Source of the DNA: Alligator mississippiensis
Lineage: Eukaryota; Chordata; Crocodylia; Alligatoridae
NCBI RefSeq assembly: GCF_030867095.1
Contig: NC_081830.1
Location: 37,555,832 to 37,619,831 of the forward strand
Direction: 5' to 3'
DNA: 64,000 bases
This document shows, piece by piece, positions 34,101-49,100 of this stretch. Position numbers and translations under genes: made by a program. How positions within the stretch are numbered: position 1 is the first letter of the stretch; each line of letters starts with the position of its first letter. The notes under the pieces were generated by a model, which was not told the origin of the DNA, searched no databases, and worked only from the letters and a program-made list of their open reading frames with translations.

Positions 34101-37100
34101 CAGCAAATCCCCATTTCCAAGCAAAATATAGAGAAGGCCCTGTTAAAAAGAGAAAGTTCAGAGGACCATATGCCTTCAACCCTTACATTTACATTAGGGA
34201 TCTGTCTAGCTGTAAAGCACATACCTCAAGTTAGACTGCAAACAAAAAGCTACTAAAAGGTTTTAGTTGCCTTCAATCACTTCCTTATACTTGCCCTCAG
34301 TCACTTAAAGAATTCCTAGGTAGTAGAAGACAAACAGACATGGATATGGGATATAACCTCCATTTATCTACCTACCAAACCTAGATTAGATCCCTACATA
34401 CATGTATATTCAGCTTGCTGGATTTTTGCCTCTATAACAAGAATGGATCTTTCTTTCTAGGTGTCCTGTGGACATAATCTTTCCCTGTCTAAGCAAAGTC
34501 AAAGATCATCAATCATAATGCTGACTGAAGCTCCCAAGCTATGGAATTATTCCCCAAAGGGAAGATCCTGGGCTCTGCTTCAGTGCTGAAGACAAATACA
34601 TCCACTTTAAAAGGAAGCACAATGCTCTTGTGTTCAGTCAAAGACAGACGACAAGGTAGGGAGATGTGTATAGTACCCAGTTAGCTGAAGAAAAGTGTGC
34701 TATTACAGAGCTTATAATGCAAAAGTCTATCAGTAACTCCATTTTCATTTGCACCCTTTAGCACAGCAGCTGATTTGCAGAAGAAGCTGGGTTAGAGGGA
34801 TACTGTCAACTTGCATATTTCTCTTTAGTCTGAAGTTTCTCTACGTATTATTGATACAGGTACTTAGAAAGGCTCCTATAATTGCTAGATGAGAGAAAGT
34901 CTTGCTATTTCATATTGTTTGCCTTGTGCATGTGACAGAACTTCCATAAATTCCAGTTTCCTTGTTAACAGGTGGATCTTTCACAGAGCAGCAGGTGAGG
35001 GATGCATCACTAGGAAGAGGAAAGAGTACTTGGCTTTCTTGAAATTGTCCAGATTTCAATTAACAGTAAGCCCTAAGGTCAGGAAAACCATATGGGTTAA
35101 ACAAAAAAATCCCAAACCTAGTTGAAAGCAGAAAATTAATAGCATGATGTGAATGTTTTTACATCTGTTTCAGGTTATAAAACAGAGAGTCTCTTTCATG
35201 ACTGATTCTCACTGTAGTTTACCAAATCATGGACTGCAGGATAAACTAGAAATGAGAACAGATATAAACTGAATTAGATTATAGAACAGAAACATGGATA
35301 CCTGAGCACAGTGCCTGCCTCCAGAAAAAAAGACATATGAATCTGCCTGACCAGTTTAGAGGCTTTTCTTGTGCACATCAGAAGGAAAACATCAGCTGGG
35401 GGAGCATATTTTTTGCCTTTCCAAACACATGGAGATTTGTGGAGTCATTAAAGAGCAGAACTAACAGTTATTCAGCAAATGGGCACTACATACATAGGCA
35501 CACACACTGTGCTAAAGACTCCAGAACACAATTACACTTAACATAGATTAAGAGCATGCAATTATAACATAAAACTACAAATAAAACCAATGAGCTGAAC
35601 CTGAACCTTTAAGGGGCCAAACTTCACGGATATGAGGCCAAGAGAGAAAACACCAGCCTTATGACTATGCAGGTGCATTCCTTGTATCTGCAGACCTCCA
35701 ACAGCCCCATTAACTTGAACCTCAGAAAGAGGAAGACACTTCAGATTTCCTCTCTGACCCACCCAAACACCAGCATTGTTTACATGTTGGCCTCAACCCA
35801 GGTTCAACTACCTAATCCTAAATTTTAATTAAGCACACACCAAGATGACCAAATCCCTTCCTTAGGAGTGTGAAGAGGGTAAGAGATAACTACAGCTGAG
35901 TTTTGTCTACCCATCATTGTCATTTTAGAGCTTTCCACAAGTCATGAGGACTACCCTGGATCATCATGAACTCCTTACAGAGATGGAATCAAACAACATT
36001 CCCATAATCTTTTCCCAATGTGTGCTGCCCTTTAAGGGACAAAAAGGCTCACTGAAGATAAGATTTTAAAGAAGCATTGTGGATGTCTATGTCAGTTAGG
36101 TATTATATCGGCTGGACACGGTCCTAAAAATTAGGTTCACAGTAAAAGACGTAAAAAGCCGATAAGTGAACTACACTACTCTGTTCTGCTAATTTACTTG
36201 TATACATTCACTGGAGTCTAAAACTGATAAAGCCATTTCAAACATTGCTTCAAGACAGTTTACATGCAGCAGAACTTTCCAGTCTCTTATCCAAACCAAG
36301 ACTGAAGACAGGAGCAGTTACCTCTTCTGCAGGATGGAGAATGACCCCACACCTGGAGACAGGGCTGATCAACCTCTGACAAGCAAGTGGACAATGACAT
36401 AGGGCCTGGAATTAATTCAGTCCTCTCAAATCTTTCCACCTATTGCAGAAGCAGATATTACAACTATCCCCCTTTTTCTCCAGACAATGAGTGCACATCT
36501 GCCCCTTCCACATGCAGCTCTCTAAACTGCATCTAGCCAGATATTACCAGATCCTTCCCATCCTACCACAAACTAGATGAAGACAGCAAGGCAAAACAAA
36601 CAACATGCTTGCTACCCACCCGGATTCGATTGGATCCCAACTCTAACATCTGTAATTGCTGTAGGCTGCTCAGGTTCTCAATTTTGCTGATTTTATTGTT
36701 GACAAGGAACAGCTTTTTTAGTTGGGTGAGTCGGTCTAGTCCTTCAATGCGTCGCAGTATGTTAAATGAGATGTCCAGGATCCTGGCATGGAAAAAGCAA
36801 ACAAATGTCTCCTCAATCCAGGGCAAAAGTTGAAGGGAGACCAAAGAAAGGGAACTTGGGCAACAACCTCAACAAAATGTATTTGCTGGGGAGCCAAACC
36901 ACTTTGTTGGCAACTGGGTAACAGTCAGAAATAGCATTCATTTTATCACATAAGAGTCATAGTTTTATAGCTGTTAGGGTCAGAAGGGACCTCAACAGAT
37001 CATCGAGTCCGGCCCCCTTACCCTGGGCAGGAAAGAGCGCTGGGGTCATATGACCCCAGCCAAGTGCTTGTCCAGTCAATACAGACTTAAAAAAAATCCC

Positions 37101-40100
37101 ATGGGATGTAAAAGACACTGACCTACATCAACTGGCACCACTTTTCTCCACTGTCACATCACCACTCAAATCCAACCCAACTATGAGGACAGGACAGTTT
37201 TCAGCCTCTGATTTGAGAAGTGCTATTCTGGCATGCCTTTCCTGACCCAGCACACCTGTGAGAATTCTCCCAGAACAAGTTAGTCCAAGGCCTCCCCTAA
37301 AACACTGCACAGTCACTACCAGAGGAGGGTTTTACACTCGGGTTTAATAAAGCAGATCTTCACTACCCCAAAAATGCATTGCTTCTTGTAAGGCCCTGCC
37401 TACTCTGGCCAGGAAAATAGAGCAGAACTCAGACTTGGAGAGAAATGCTGGGCTTGCAGTTTAGACTCTGGATGGGGACTCTGAAGAACTGAGTTAAATT
37501 TTCTGTCGTGGACTTCCAACATGACCTTGGGCAAGTCATGGAAAATGGGGATGCTACTCCTCTCCTCCTCTGCCTTAATTAGATGAGCAGCAGTTCAGGG
37601 CAGGATCTCTGTGTTTGCACAGGGGGGCCTTCATCTGACTAAAAGCCTTTAGCTGGTTCTATAACGGAAATAGTAGATAATACTGGTTGTTGCTACAGAG
37701 CAAGGGAAGGTTAAGCTGTGCGTGCATGATGTTGAAGGTCACTGCAGCTGTGCAATAATCCAGTAGCCTATGCATGGTGCTCCTGGTTCAAACCATAAGT
37801 TGTTGCATGCCATCAACAGACTCTTGAACAAGGAAGCCATGTTCTGGCAGGAACTAAATTACCTTAAAGAACACCAGTTGTTCTACAGTTGTAGCACCCA
37901 AGTGGACCACCACAGAAAACCAAAAGCAAAGTAGGCACAACATGTGTCATTCAGTTTTCAGTTCTAAAAAAAGGGTCTCTCAATGGATGTGTGTTGCCAG
38001 GAAGCCACTTTGCAGGAAGCCTGTGGACTCGCAACCTTGTTTAATTCTTCACCCAACCTTGGTATCCCACCTTAACTGGATACTCACTCAAGCTCTGTTA
38101 AGGACTCCAAGTTCTCAATCTTTCGAATCTGATTGTCGTAGAGATCCAGCTCTCGGAGAGTCTGCAACTGTTCCAGATTCGCAATCTGCTTAATCAGATT
38201 CTGACGCAGACACAGAGTCTGAGAGTTGGGAAGAAATTATCATAAAACAACAACATCATTAAAAACAAGCTTGCAAGAAAAATATGCATCTGTGAATGCC
38301 AGGGCATGGGCCCACTCTTCCAACAACTATCATGTTACTTTTCAGAGTGCACCCATGTTACCACAAAAAGGAGGAAATATCTGCTTCTTCTGCTCTTGTA
38401 GGAAGCAGGTCTATTCCAAATATGATGTTAAAAAAAGAGCACATGGAACAGATACCACAGCCACCCAATTAACTAACACCACAAGCTGATGGAAATTTAG
38501 GCCATGGCTTCTAGGATTGCAGGATTCAGAGCTGAGGGAACAATTTTAGACACAGATACGGAAGCCTGGTTTCTATTAGCTCATTTAAAACAGGAGTCAG
38601 CAACCTACACCTTAAAGGTCAGATCTGGCTCACCAAGCAATTCTATCTGGCCCGTGAAGCTGGGCTGCTGGCAGCTAAGGATGGCAATGGCAAGGGAGAG
38701 AAGTGGCATCCTCTGTTATGACCTGGACCTATTAATTTGGCCCACTGCTCCTAAAAGGTCACCAACCCCTGGTTTAAAGGATTTTACTATGTCACTGACT
38801 TACAGAGTAAGGACAGGTAAGTCTGACTTCACAGACATCAGACAGAACTCTTACTGCGCTGTAAAAAGTACATATTTGTTTGGTACATTTTCCTACAGAA
38901 TTTTACAGGCGGTCCCCCCTCACTCCTGCATACAGGGACAAGGCCACGGGGGTCTGGCACTGCCCCCACAGCCGAATTAAGTGTTAGGGCCCAGCACTGC
39001 CCCCGCCCAGCCCTGCACGCTGAGATTGGGCACTGGATCCAGTGTACAGGGCCTAGGGCTCCCGATGCATCCATGGGGAGCCCTGCGGGCCAGGAGGCAC
39101 AGCACCACAGGCTGGATCTGGCCCATGGGCTAGGTGTTGAGCACCACGGCCCTAGAACACTACTGTTATGGCAGATACCACTGGGCAGCAGTATTAAACA
39201 CAGGGCATGAACATGGAACAATTTGCTGTGAAGCAAAGGAGGGTGGGGCTTAAGACAGCCTTGTCTTGTTAGTTTGCCCATGACCATAATCTTTCAATCT
39301 TTTTCCCTTAATAAATATTAAAACTTGGAAAAAGTATCTGTAGTAGTATTAGTCTGTCTTTACACAAGTCTATGTATAGAGGTGCACTGATATAATCGGT
39401 CTGATATCGGATCAGTACCAATACAAAGAAAATTGTCTGTGTTGGATATTGGCCCGATGGGGCCGATAATTTGGCTGATAAATGCCCATGCAGCACAGCA
39501 CGGAGCAGAGCTGGCAGTGTGGAGAGCTGCCTCCAGCTGGTAAGTGAGAAGGGGAGGGGGAAGGGAAGGGATGTGGGAGGGCAGATCAATGCCCCTGTGA
39601 TGAGGGAAGGGTCAGGGGTAGAGGCAGGCACAGGTGCTGCCCAGCCAGGGCGTGGCGGGTGTGGGACGGAGCCACAGCTCTTGGGGGGTGGGGGTGGCTC
39701 CCGCCACTACTTGCACTCTGGGAGGGTGGGGGAGGGGTGGGCACAGCTTGCCCCCTACACATCTGTGTGGTGCGGGGCAAGCTGGAGCTGTGGAGCCAGA
39801 GCCAGAGTTGTGCACCTCTTCTCACCAGGCGCTGGGAGTAGGCTGCAGCCACCCCAAATTTCACCGCAACTCCACTCCCAGCCCTGCACCACTGTCCAGT
39901 GCGTCCGTGGCTTTTCCCGGTGCTTGGATGGAGGTGGGCATTCAGCTGGGGCTGCACTTGGTGGTGGCACAGGGCTCGGAGCAGAGCTGCAGCAAAATCT
40001 GAGGTGGCTGCAGCCTCTTCCCAGTGCTGCTGGAGCCCGCTCCAAGCCCAGTGAGAAGAGCTGTGCAGCGCTGGCTCCAGTTCCACTCTGCAGCTGCAGC

Positions 40101-43100
40101 CCGCCCTGTGCCACGCAGATCTGGAGGTACATGCCCCCCTGCCCTCCCAGGGTGCAAGGAGCAGCAGGAGCCACCCCCTCCCCTGAGCCCCAACTGTCCC
40201 ATGCCTGCCCTGCCCTGGCTGGGCAATGCTTGTTCCTGCCTCTGCCCCCTCAATCACCGCAAAGGCGTTGATCTGCACCCCCACACCTCTTCCCTCCCCT
40301 TCCACCACAACAGACTTACCAGCTGACAGCAGCTGTATCAGATATCGGATCAGTATCGGTCAGTATGCCTCCTTATATATCAGCTATTGGTATCGGCCCC
40401 AAAAATCTCTATCGGTGCACCCCTATCTGTGTAGAGAGGGAACGGTTTCAGCAGCACAAGAATTTGCCCTGTCTCAAGAGTCAATTCTAATCAGAACCCA
40501 AGAAAGGCACTCTCTGGGAACCAGGCAATGGTATCTGGCTGAATCCCTGAAAGGAATTGCCTGCATCTGTATTCCTAAGTACTGGGCAAGTGTAAATAAT
40601 AGGGCTGTGCAAAATGGTTGTTTTGTTTTGGTTTCAGATTTGGCATTTTGGAGGGACAGTGATTCGTTTTGGTGTTTCAGATCACTGTCCCATTTCGATT
40701 TGGCTGAATCTGTTTTGGAGTTTTGATGCTGTTTCGGTGTTTTGGCCATAGGCTATAATGGGGAATCACTAAAATGTCTATAACTTTGTCATTCCTTGCC
40801 TAATTCAGATGAACATTGCAGGGATGGTAGCCCCGAGGGCATGAAGCCTGCCAAGTTTCAACGATATAGGTGCAAGGTTGTTTGTGAAACTGGAAAAGTT
40901 TTTTGTGAAACTGCACCTCAAACTGTTCAAAGCAAAACTAGTATCACTTGCTGGCAGTGGCAGCATGCTGTCATCCCGCGTGCAGACCCAGGGGCCCACG
41001 CCCCCCAGGAAGAGTCTGGCACAGCCCCACAGCTCTCCCAGGGGGCGCAGACCCCTGGATCTGTGTGTGAATTGACAGCAGGTTGCTGCTGCCAGCTGGG
41101 GCCAGCGCTGGGTTCTTTCTGGTGCTCAGCGCAGGCTGTGCCAGAGAGACGTGTGCTGGCGCTGACCCTAGCCAGCAGCGGTAGCATGCTGTCATCTGCA
41201 TGCTCCACAGCTGGTGAGTGCGGAGCTTTAAAAAAAAAAAAGCCCCGTACTCACCGGCTGCAGCAGCAATGATTGGGGCCTCTGGGGTCTCATGGCAGAG
41301 CCTCCCCAACACGACGCAGGGCAGTGGGGATCAACCCGCTCCCCACCAGCTCTTGGTTCGATTCCCCAGTTCTTGGGGGGCGCAGGTCCCTGGATCCGTG
41401 CACCAGGTTTCAGCAGGCTGCTGCTGCAGGCTGGGGCCAGTGGCAGCACTGCAGTCTTCGCGGCCCTCGGCACGGGCTGTGCCTGCTGAAGCCCCGCATA
41501 CAGATCCCAGGGCCCACGCCCCCCGGGAAGAGCTGGGGAAAGCAATCAGAGAGCTAGATGTCAATATCAGAGCAGTGCTTCCCACCCTCTTCCCCCTCCC
41601 TTTTCTTAGTTTTCATTTTCCTGCAAGTCTGGCTCTGAAACTCCAAAATTCTCCGAAACATTTCCAAAACGTTTTGGAGTCTTCCGTTTCTTTTTGGATT
41701 CAGTGTTTTGGGTGCCAAAACAGCCTGAAACACCTCCGAAATTTTACACAGACCTAGTAAATAAGCAAGCTGAACTTGTCTAAATCCAGTTGTTGTCCCC
41801 AAACTCTCCTCAGCAACTGGAATGATTTACGATAGTATATCATCTGCTACTGCTCAGCAGAGGGGCAATATTACTTTCTTCACATTAGAATCTCCACAGG
41901 TTCCCAGCCAGAGATGGATTCATATGCAACACAGTATAAGGAACTGTTAAGTAAGGTTCTAAACCCCTAGAGGTATTATTTTGCTCCTGATGCTAACTAG
42001 GCCTTACAAGTTTTACCTTCACTTTTTTGAGCACCTCAAATCCTTCAATCTTGCCAATTCGGAAATGGTTCAGGTCCACATCCTGAAAGAAAACAGAATC
42101 TGATTCACTGCTGGCTGTTGTGGGGTTGGAAGCATACTTCATACACTGTCTTCAAAGATCAGCCTTGCACCTTGCTTCAAAGGAGGAGACTTGGATCATA
42201 AAATGTGTATATCATTAAGACCACTCTCTTGAGCAGCTAGCAAAACTGGTTAGCAGGTGACTTAAGTATGAAGGGGAGCTCCAGTATAGGGCTTTCCACA
42301 GCAGAAAACATATGAGCTGGTAACCAGTGTAGAGGTCACAGCATCCTACATGTGTTTTGTTTATTTAAGTGAAGGAAAAGCTTTTCCGAGTGCATTTTAA
42401 GCTTATGCAGGTAAGGTATTAATCCTATTGGCCAGAGCCGGCTCTGCACAACTTTGTCATGGTGCCTCCACCCTACCAGAGAACTTTTTGCTATATAACC
42501 CTGAAGCTTAAGCTATGAACTGTGTCAAATTATTTGATATGTAGCTCTGAAGCTTAAGCCATCAACTGTGTCAAATTATTTGATGGTTTTGTGACCATTA
42601 GTCCACACTAGTGAAGAGGAAATGCATTTACCATCTGCTCTGCCTAGCTCCAGCTGTTCAGTTTTTAAGAGTAAGCCATAAAAACAAATGAAATTGAACA
42701 CCTGCCAAGGTTCAGCTAATCTCCCTATTAGCAGACTTGCACAATTTATCTATATTGCAAGCTAGCTGAGTAGCTACCTACACTTGTTGACAGCACTATA
42801 TTTTGCAACAAACAGGGTCCTTAAAGAGATCTAAAAGAAAGGCTTAAATCCTGTTGCTTTTAACTGTTTATTCTTTGTCTCTGCCTGAAAATGGTTCCAT
42901 GTTTATCCCAAGATTCCAAGTTGTCACAAAAAAAAAATTTAGCTACCAATTAAGAAGTTCTCTTTACATCTAATCTTTAAACTCAACCAGCGTATGAGAA
43001 AAATGGAACAGTCAACACTTTCAGAAGAATCATTGCCTTTGTCCAGATCAGACAGGTTGCCATAGAATTGGTCATTCTTTTCCTACTCTCCTCCCTCCCC

Positions 43101-46100
43101 CATCCACACACACATAGCATTCACATGAGTGTAACAGGAATTACCTCTGCTTCTGGGTCCAGGCTAATTGTCTCCATGTCCACTGGTGTCTCTGCTTCTC
43201 CTGTAACAGAAGATGACAGTTTAGTAGAAATCCATAGTATACGTTAACTGATGACAAGACTGCAGTATTTATTAGTTGGAAAGAGGGAAACAAATGTTCT
43301 TTAGGAAGATAAGGAATATACAGCTTTGAAGCTCCGATTCATTAGATAGCAGTGGCAACACTTCATCGACCCTAACATTCATCTAGTCAAGAATGGACAC
43401 CTTTCTCCCCAACTAAACAAGAATTTCTTACCTTGATGAATGGTGTGGCAAAGAACAGAAATAAGTTCAAGCTAGTTTTGATGGAGCTGGTAAAGGCAAA
43501 TAATCAGGAGTGGTGGATCTTTGACAGCATAAGGATTAATATCAGATTAATAATATTACTTTTACTATGCTAATATTAATATTGGGATGTCATTCTGGTT
43601 TGAACAGAACTCCCCCCCACCCCAAGTGCCCTGACATTAAGCCCACTGATTTACTTGTGCATATTCTCCATCATCTGAACATCCATAATTGCTCAAATAT
43701 TCTCTTCCCTTAGATAATCCAGTACCATGCACTGAAGGAGGAACTAGTCCACACAGATTGTACATAGAAATGCAATGCCCCACCCTTAAGGAATTCAATC
43801 CTTACTCTCTTCTTTCATAAATAACACACGCTTATGTCACTGGCTTATGTACCATCTTGCATGGCTGTGTAGAGAAACACATCCACAATATGAAAATACA
43901 ATGTATACTGATTCGGGTATACTTGTTCTGATAAATGCTTTTAAAGCTTTGGAAGAAAGCCTAGGATTTAAATGCACTTCTCCTAATACAGCACAAGAGG
44001 GAGTGGGGTTTAACAGATAAGCTGATGCTGAATAATTCATATGCAGTTCCCATTTGATGAGGAGTGCGAGCTGACTGTATCAATTTCAGCATGCAGGCCT
44101 AATTAGATTTCCAAAGACAGATACACAACACGTACCATTTCCATTTCAAATGCATAACCCACTTATACATTGCAGAAAGAAAACTACAAAGACCATTAAT
44201 TAGATGCCGAGCCCCCAGACTTCAGATCAACTTCAGCACTGCTATGTGCTACCTTACTCTTTTAGCACCCTCCCAACTCAGTAACACTTGATCATATTTA
44301 CATCTTGGCAGGGGTTCCATCATCCATTTAAATGATTAATATCTAGCTACACCAGACAAATGCATTTCCTAGGTACATCTCACATGACCTGCAACATTAG
44401 AGCATTAACAGTCAAAACTGTGCCCTAAGCCTAGTTGGCACACTGGGCTAGTGTGGTTTTGGATAGCCAATGGCTTATAAAAGCATGACACGGCTAGCAT
44501 CAAATCCAGCCACCTAGAACTTCCTAATCCGAATGATCAGACCCCATACACAGCTAAGTTAAACTGAAATGTCCTTCAGCAGGAGTCAGAGGAAGACAAA
44601 CTCAGACCTCTATACTTGTATCAAGACCTGTAAATCCATTTATTACCATACCCTATGCCTTTGACTGGACAGAATTTAAACTACCTGGGAGCCTGGCAGG
44701 CAGATTTGCTGGTATCCCAGTAACTTCTGTAACCTAACTTCACCGTTTTATTTTTACAGTGGTCCATAGTTCAGGAACTCAACATGGGAAGAAACAACCG
44801 AGGGGGAGGAATCTGAGTGTGAAATGCAGCTCTCTCTTCTCTTAATACAAATGCAACATAAACGAGCAGTGACCAAAGCTCACATTTGCAGAATGCAAAA
44901 TGAACGGGTAACTTTGGTGTCATCCTGAGAGGGGTCACAAAACCTCTACCAAAAGGAACATTAATAAGCAAACTTGTTGGCAGCCTCAGTAGAGAGTAAG
45001 GAATAAAATACCTTGCAATTCCACCTGCTGCTCAGATTTGTAGAAAGCAGCACGAGGAAGCCTGCACTATCACTGCCAAGGCTGTCCATGCTTAGCAAAT
45101 AACTAGAGCAAGGAAGGCAGCCAAGCTGCCAACAGCCATGGCCCAAACAAATCATGCTGAAACAAAGTCAGCCCAACTGAATTTACAGCCAGACAACAAT
45201 ATAGCTGCAGTCTGTCCAAGTTTGAGAAAACTGTTATCCAAGACCTCACCACTTCAACACTCCATTAACTTTCCTGTGTTAAAGAGCATCAGAATTGGCT
45301 ACGTGGAACATGGTACAGAAAGCCACTCCTAGGGAATCTCCAAAATTTGCTAACAACACCAGAGTGATAGAATTAATAGATAACTGCAATTAACAAGAAC
45401 CGGTATTACTTCCAAACTCATTTCTCCTTCTCTCCAACCTTCCACATTCCCTTAGGGATATCTTGGTGCAGACGGTTCAGGTGCAGATACTTTTGGCAAA
45501 GAGGTAATACATATGTTACCCTGAGGTGCTTAGATGGACAGCCCTTTACAGACATTACTAAAACTGCACAAAGTCACCATAACTTCACCATTTGACAGCT
45601 GGGTAAGCCAAGCGACAGATGAGTTAGATGGTTATCTGAGGTCACACAGAAATTCTATGGCAGAGGCAGAAATAGAAACCACACTGTCTGACTTCTAGCT
45701 CCCAACCTCTAAACAATTAATTACTTAATGGATCCCCTTAATGATAATGGCTTACACTAGCAGAGAACTGCTCCTCCCAGTATTTTACATATGAATGCTG
45801 TTACTGTGCATCTTTGCTGAGATTTTACTGGCACCAGCAAGGAAGAGCTTGATGCCTTGCAGCTCTTGCTACCCATCCGCCTGTGATCAAGCAGCAATAA
45901 AGCTGCACACCATGCCAGCATCTGCTTTGTTTATGCCACATTTACAGACAACCCTCAGAATTACTAAAAGTCACAAATAAATACAGGAGGTATTTTCTGC
46001 TTGCAACGCTGGGTTGCCTCAGTAATATGAAGTCATGCTACTTAAAGCTATGTAGCCCTAAAAACAGAACAAGAGTCACTAGTATATGGGCAAGCCAGCT

Positions 46101-49100
46101 AAAATAAGCAGCTTTCCATGAAATATGAAGAACCTGACAGCAACCCTCTCTATTCTTTCTGTCTAGTTCCCTTGAGTATATCCTCATTTTGGTTACAGCA
46201 AAGAAGAAGCAGTTGGCCTCCTTTCCCATAGCTTCAGGGAATCACAATCAACTGGAAGAACTTCCTTGTGATTTTAGAATTCTAGTGATAATGGCAGAGT
46301 TCTAAAAGTCATCCCAAATGGGATAAAGGAAACTATTTGAAAAAAAAAGAGAAAGAAAAAAAAGCTGTTTGAGGGTGCATTCTTCCAACGGGGCTGGAAT
46401 TTTAGAAATCTTTGGGCAGTAGAACTGCTAGAATCATTTTTACATATTCAGTTTTCGGAGTACAAGTACATTAAGGTTCCCATAGCAATATTAAGTGATC
46501 CACATTGTACATACAATGGATTTTACTGATTAAAGATTCAGAACAATTCTGTATGCTCTATATGAACTGTGGGGGAGTCTGTATTGTTATGGGAACTATA
46601 ACTCTTCGTATTTCCTGGCTTTGGAGCGTTCAGTTTTAAATTGCATTCATTACATTAGGCTGTTGCATTTATATATGCAAATCTTAATACTCTAATAGAG
46701 AAAAGGTTTTACCGTCCTCACTCAGATTAGCACCATGCCCAATACTGGCTAATGTATCATCAACAGAGCTACTATATTTTGATTACAGAATCTGCTGTTA
46801 CCAGTGATGGCAGCTAGGCTAGAAAAGGCATCACTAGACTTAATACTAATCCAGCGTTAGCAGGTTTCATAGATTTCATAGACATTAGGGCTGGAAGGGA
46901 CAGGTTGAAAAATAGTACCTTTTTACTTGAAGTGAGCAAATGTGATAAACCCCCCACACTGAGATAGTTATGGAAACCCAGACTGACATTTTTGCAGTCA
47001 TTCATTAAGTGAAAGTATAATTCTACTCTTATGTACTAAAATATGCAAATAGCTTTAGCACAAATTATTTTTATTTTTCTTAAGGAAAAGAAAATTGTTC
47101 CAACACTGAAATTTCACAATTTTAATGCACCCCCACAGACTACAAGCTACAGAAAACTACAGAAAGAAGAAAAAAGGTATATACTAGAAGATAGAGGCTT
47201 GCAATACAGAACTACTGGGTTATGCAATTCTATTACACCACAGACATTAGCATAATTAAAGCTCAACTGCATATTTAACTCTTAGGTTTTTTCATGCTTA
47301 TTAGATTGCCTGCAACTTACTGATTTAAGAAAACCTTCAAAGACTATTCCTTAGAGCAGGACAGTGGAACTAGCAGCTCACAGGCTGCCCTGGGCTCCCC
47401 CTAGCTACAGTTCTCCTGATTAGTCTAGCTGAGTAGCAGCCAGAGTCTCCAGGCTCCCTTCCCATCTCTCTCCAGAAGGCAGGGAAGCCAGCAGTGCGGA
47501 GGGAACTTCAGCCAAGCAGGGAGGGAAGGAAGGGAAGGTGTGGAACTGATTGTCTACACAGTGCAGCAGGAGCTTGCATCTAGGAAAACTGTGGGGGGTG
47601 GGAGGGGCAGCCAGTAAGAAGCTGGATAGTTCTGTCTTAGATTTCCCATGCAACTAGTTCTCTAAAAGCTCAGTTGTTTAAGCTGCCTGTACTTAAGATT
47701 TCTTATGGAAAAAACATATTTACCTTCTCCTTGGATAACTCAAACCCTGACTGGTTGGATCTAATGCAAACATTCCAGAAATAATTTACTAGGGCAGAGT
47801 CCTAGTTGGTTAAAATATTTCCTGAACTCTAGTAGCTATGGAACAAAAATCTAGAATTAAAAATTAAACATAGGTCCTAATTTATCTATTTATCCAATAT
47901 GAACTTGGTCCATTGGTTTATTGCATAACAGGAATGTGCTACTTGATGGACAGTTAGTTACTTTTGAAATCTTTACTATATGCTTAATAAGCACTATATA
48001 AAATATAGTAGCCCCAGAGTATAATTAAAACATGGTGATTTGCTGTGCTGGTAGTGGAAGAATTTTATGAATGATTAATCTACTTGGTTTTATTAGGCAT
48101 GTTGATTAGATGGTGCTCAAGCTTTATGCAAGAACATATAGATCTTGCAAGCTTGTTAACATATGTAGCTGTTTCATGATTAATGTAGTGTTAAAGTAGT
48201 GGGGTCAATCTTTTTGGCAGACATGCTATAAGTTAGCCCAGCATCCTCCCTGAGTGCTGCTTTGTTTTCTGCTCCCTCCCTTGAGCTTCCTACCCAGTCT
48301 GTTGTCCTGTGTTCCACTTCCTCCCATGCTTCGTGCCTGATCTGTTACCTCTCCTCCCCCTAGGCTGTCATGTCACACACACAGTCTGTCACAACCACTT
48401 GTGGCATATGTACCACACTTTGGCCACCCTTGTGTTAGAGCAGCGTTTCTCAACCTATGGGTCGTGACCCAGAAGTGGGTCACAAGAATATATGAAAGGG
48501 TCATGAACAAATTTTAAAAATGGATTCCCCTTTAGAGGAAAAAAAAAAGTGGGAAGCTGTAACTTTCCCCCTGCAGGCTGGCAGAGTTCCAGCCTGCAAG
48601 TGGCTGCTTGGGCCCCACCCCCATGCACCACACACTAGACGGCTGGGGCCTGGGACAGCAGGTCAGGAGTGAGGGGCACTGGGTCGGGCGTGGCCATCAA
48701 TGTTTACAAATGGGTCCTGGTACAAAAAGGGTTGAGAACCACTGTGTTAAGGCATAATGGAAAGATTAAATGGAATAGAAAAAGAGATTTTAAACACTTC
48801 TGGTAATTTGCTAATTTTGAGTATATTTTTGCAAATTTTATGGAACAATGTTAGGATGTGATGAACTCTGCAAATCAGGTGTGGCAATGATCCATCAGAA
48901 ATGATTATGCAGCAGTGAAGAATTGGCCAGAGATCTTATTTCATTTCCAGATAATCTCTCAAATTCCTTAGTATGCCTACTCAAAAAGTGCAAGTATGTT
49001 CCTGGTCTTTTGCTGCCTCTTATTTGAACACTAAACAGCAATGTCTATTTTTTTCTTTTGGGTAACGCTTTTATTGCATTATATCCCATCTTTTCTTCAT

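Larger units (their letters stand above)
36783..38087 (-). other. PPP1R7 intron 5
   Basis: Contains a CR1 3' end scrap and a MIR-type SINE; nothing else recognised. Confidence 0.7.
38219..42016 (-). other. PPP1R7 intron 4, rich in hAT-like elements
   Basis: 3.8 kb, of which over 2.3 kb is hAT-like: 38,591-38,771, a fragment near 38.93-39.15 kb, 39,377-40,435 and 40,600-41,756. Long GC-rich open frames on both strands at 39.5-41.8 kb lie inside these elements and are not genes. Confidence 0.8.

Noticed and set aside
39471-40308. Long open frames on both strands (266 and 240 codons)
   Set aside because: Overlapping frames on opposite strands within a GC-rich non-autonomous transposon; composition artefact.
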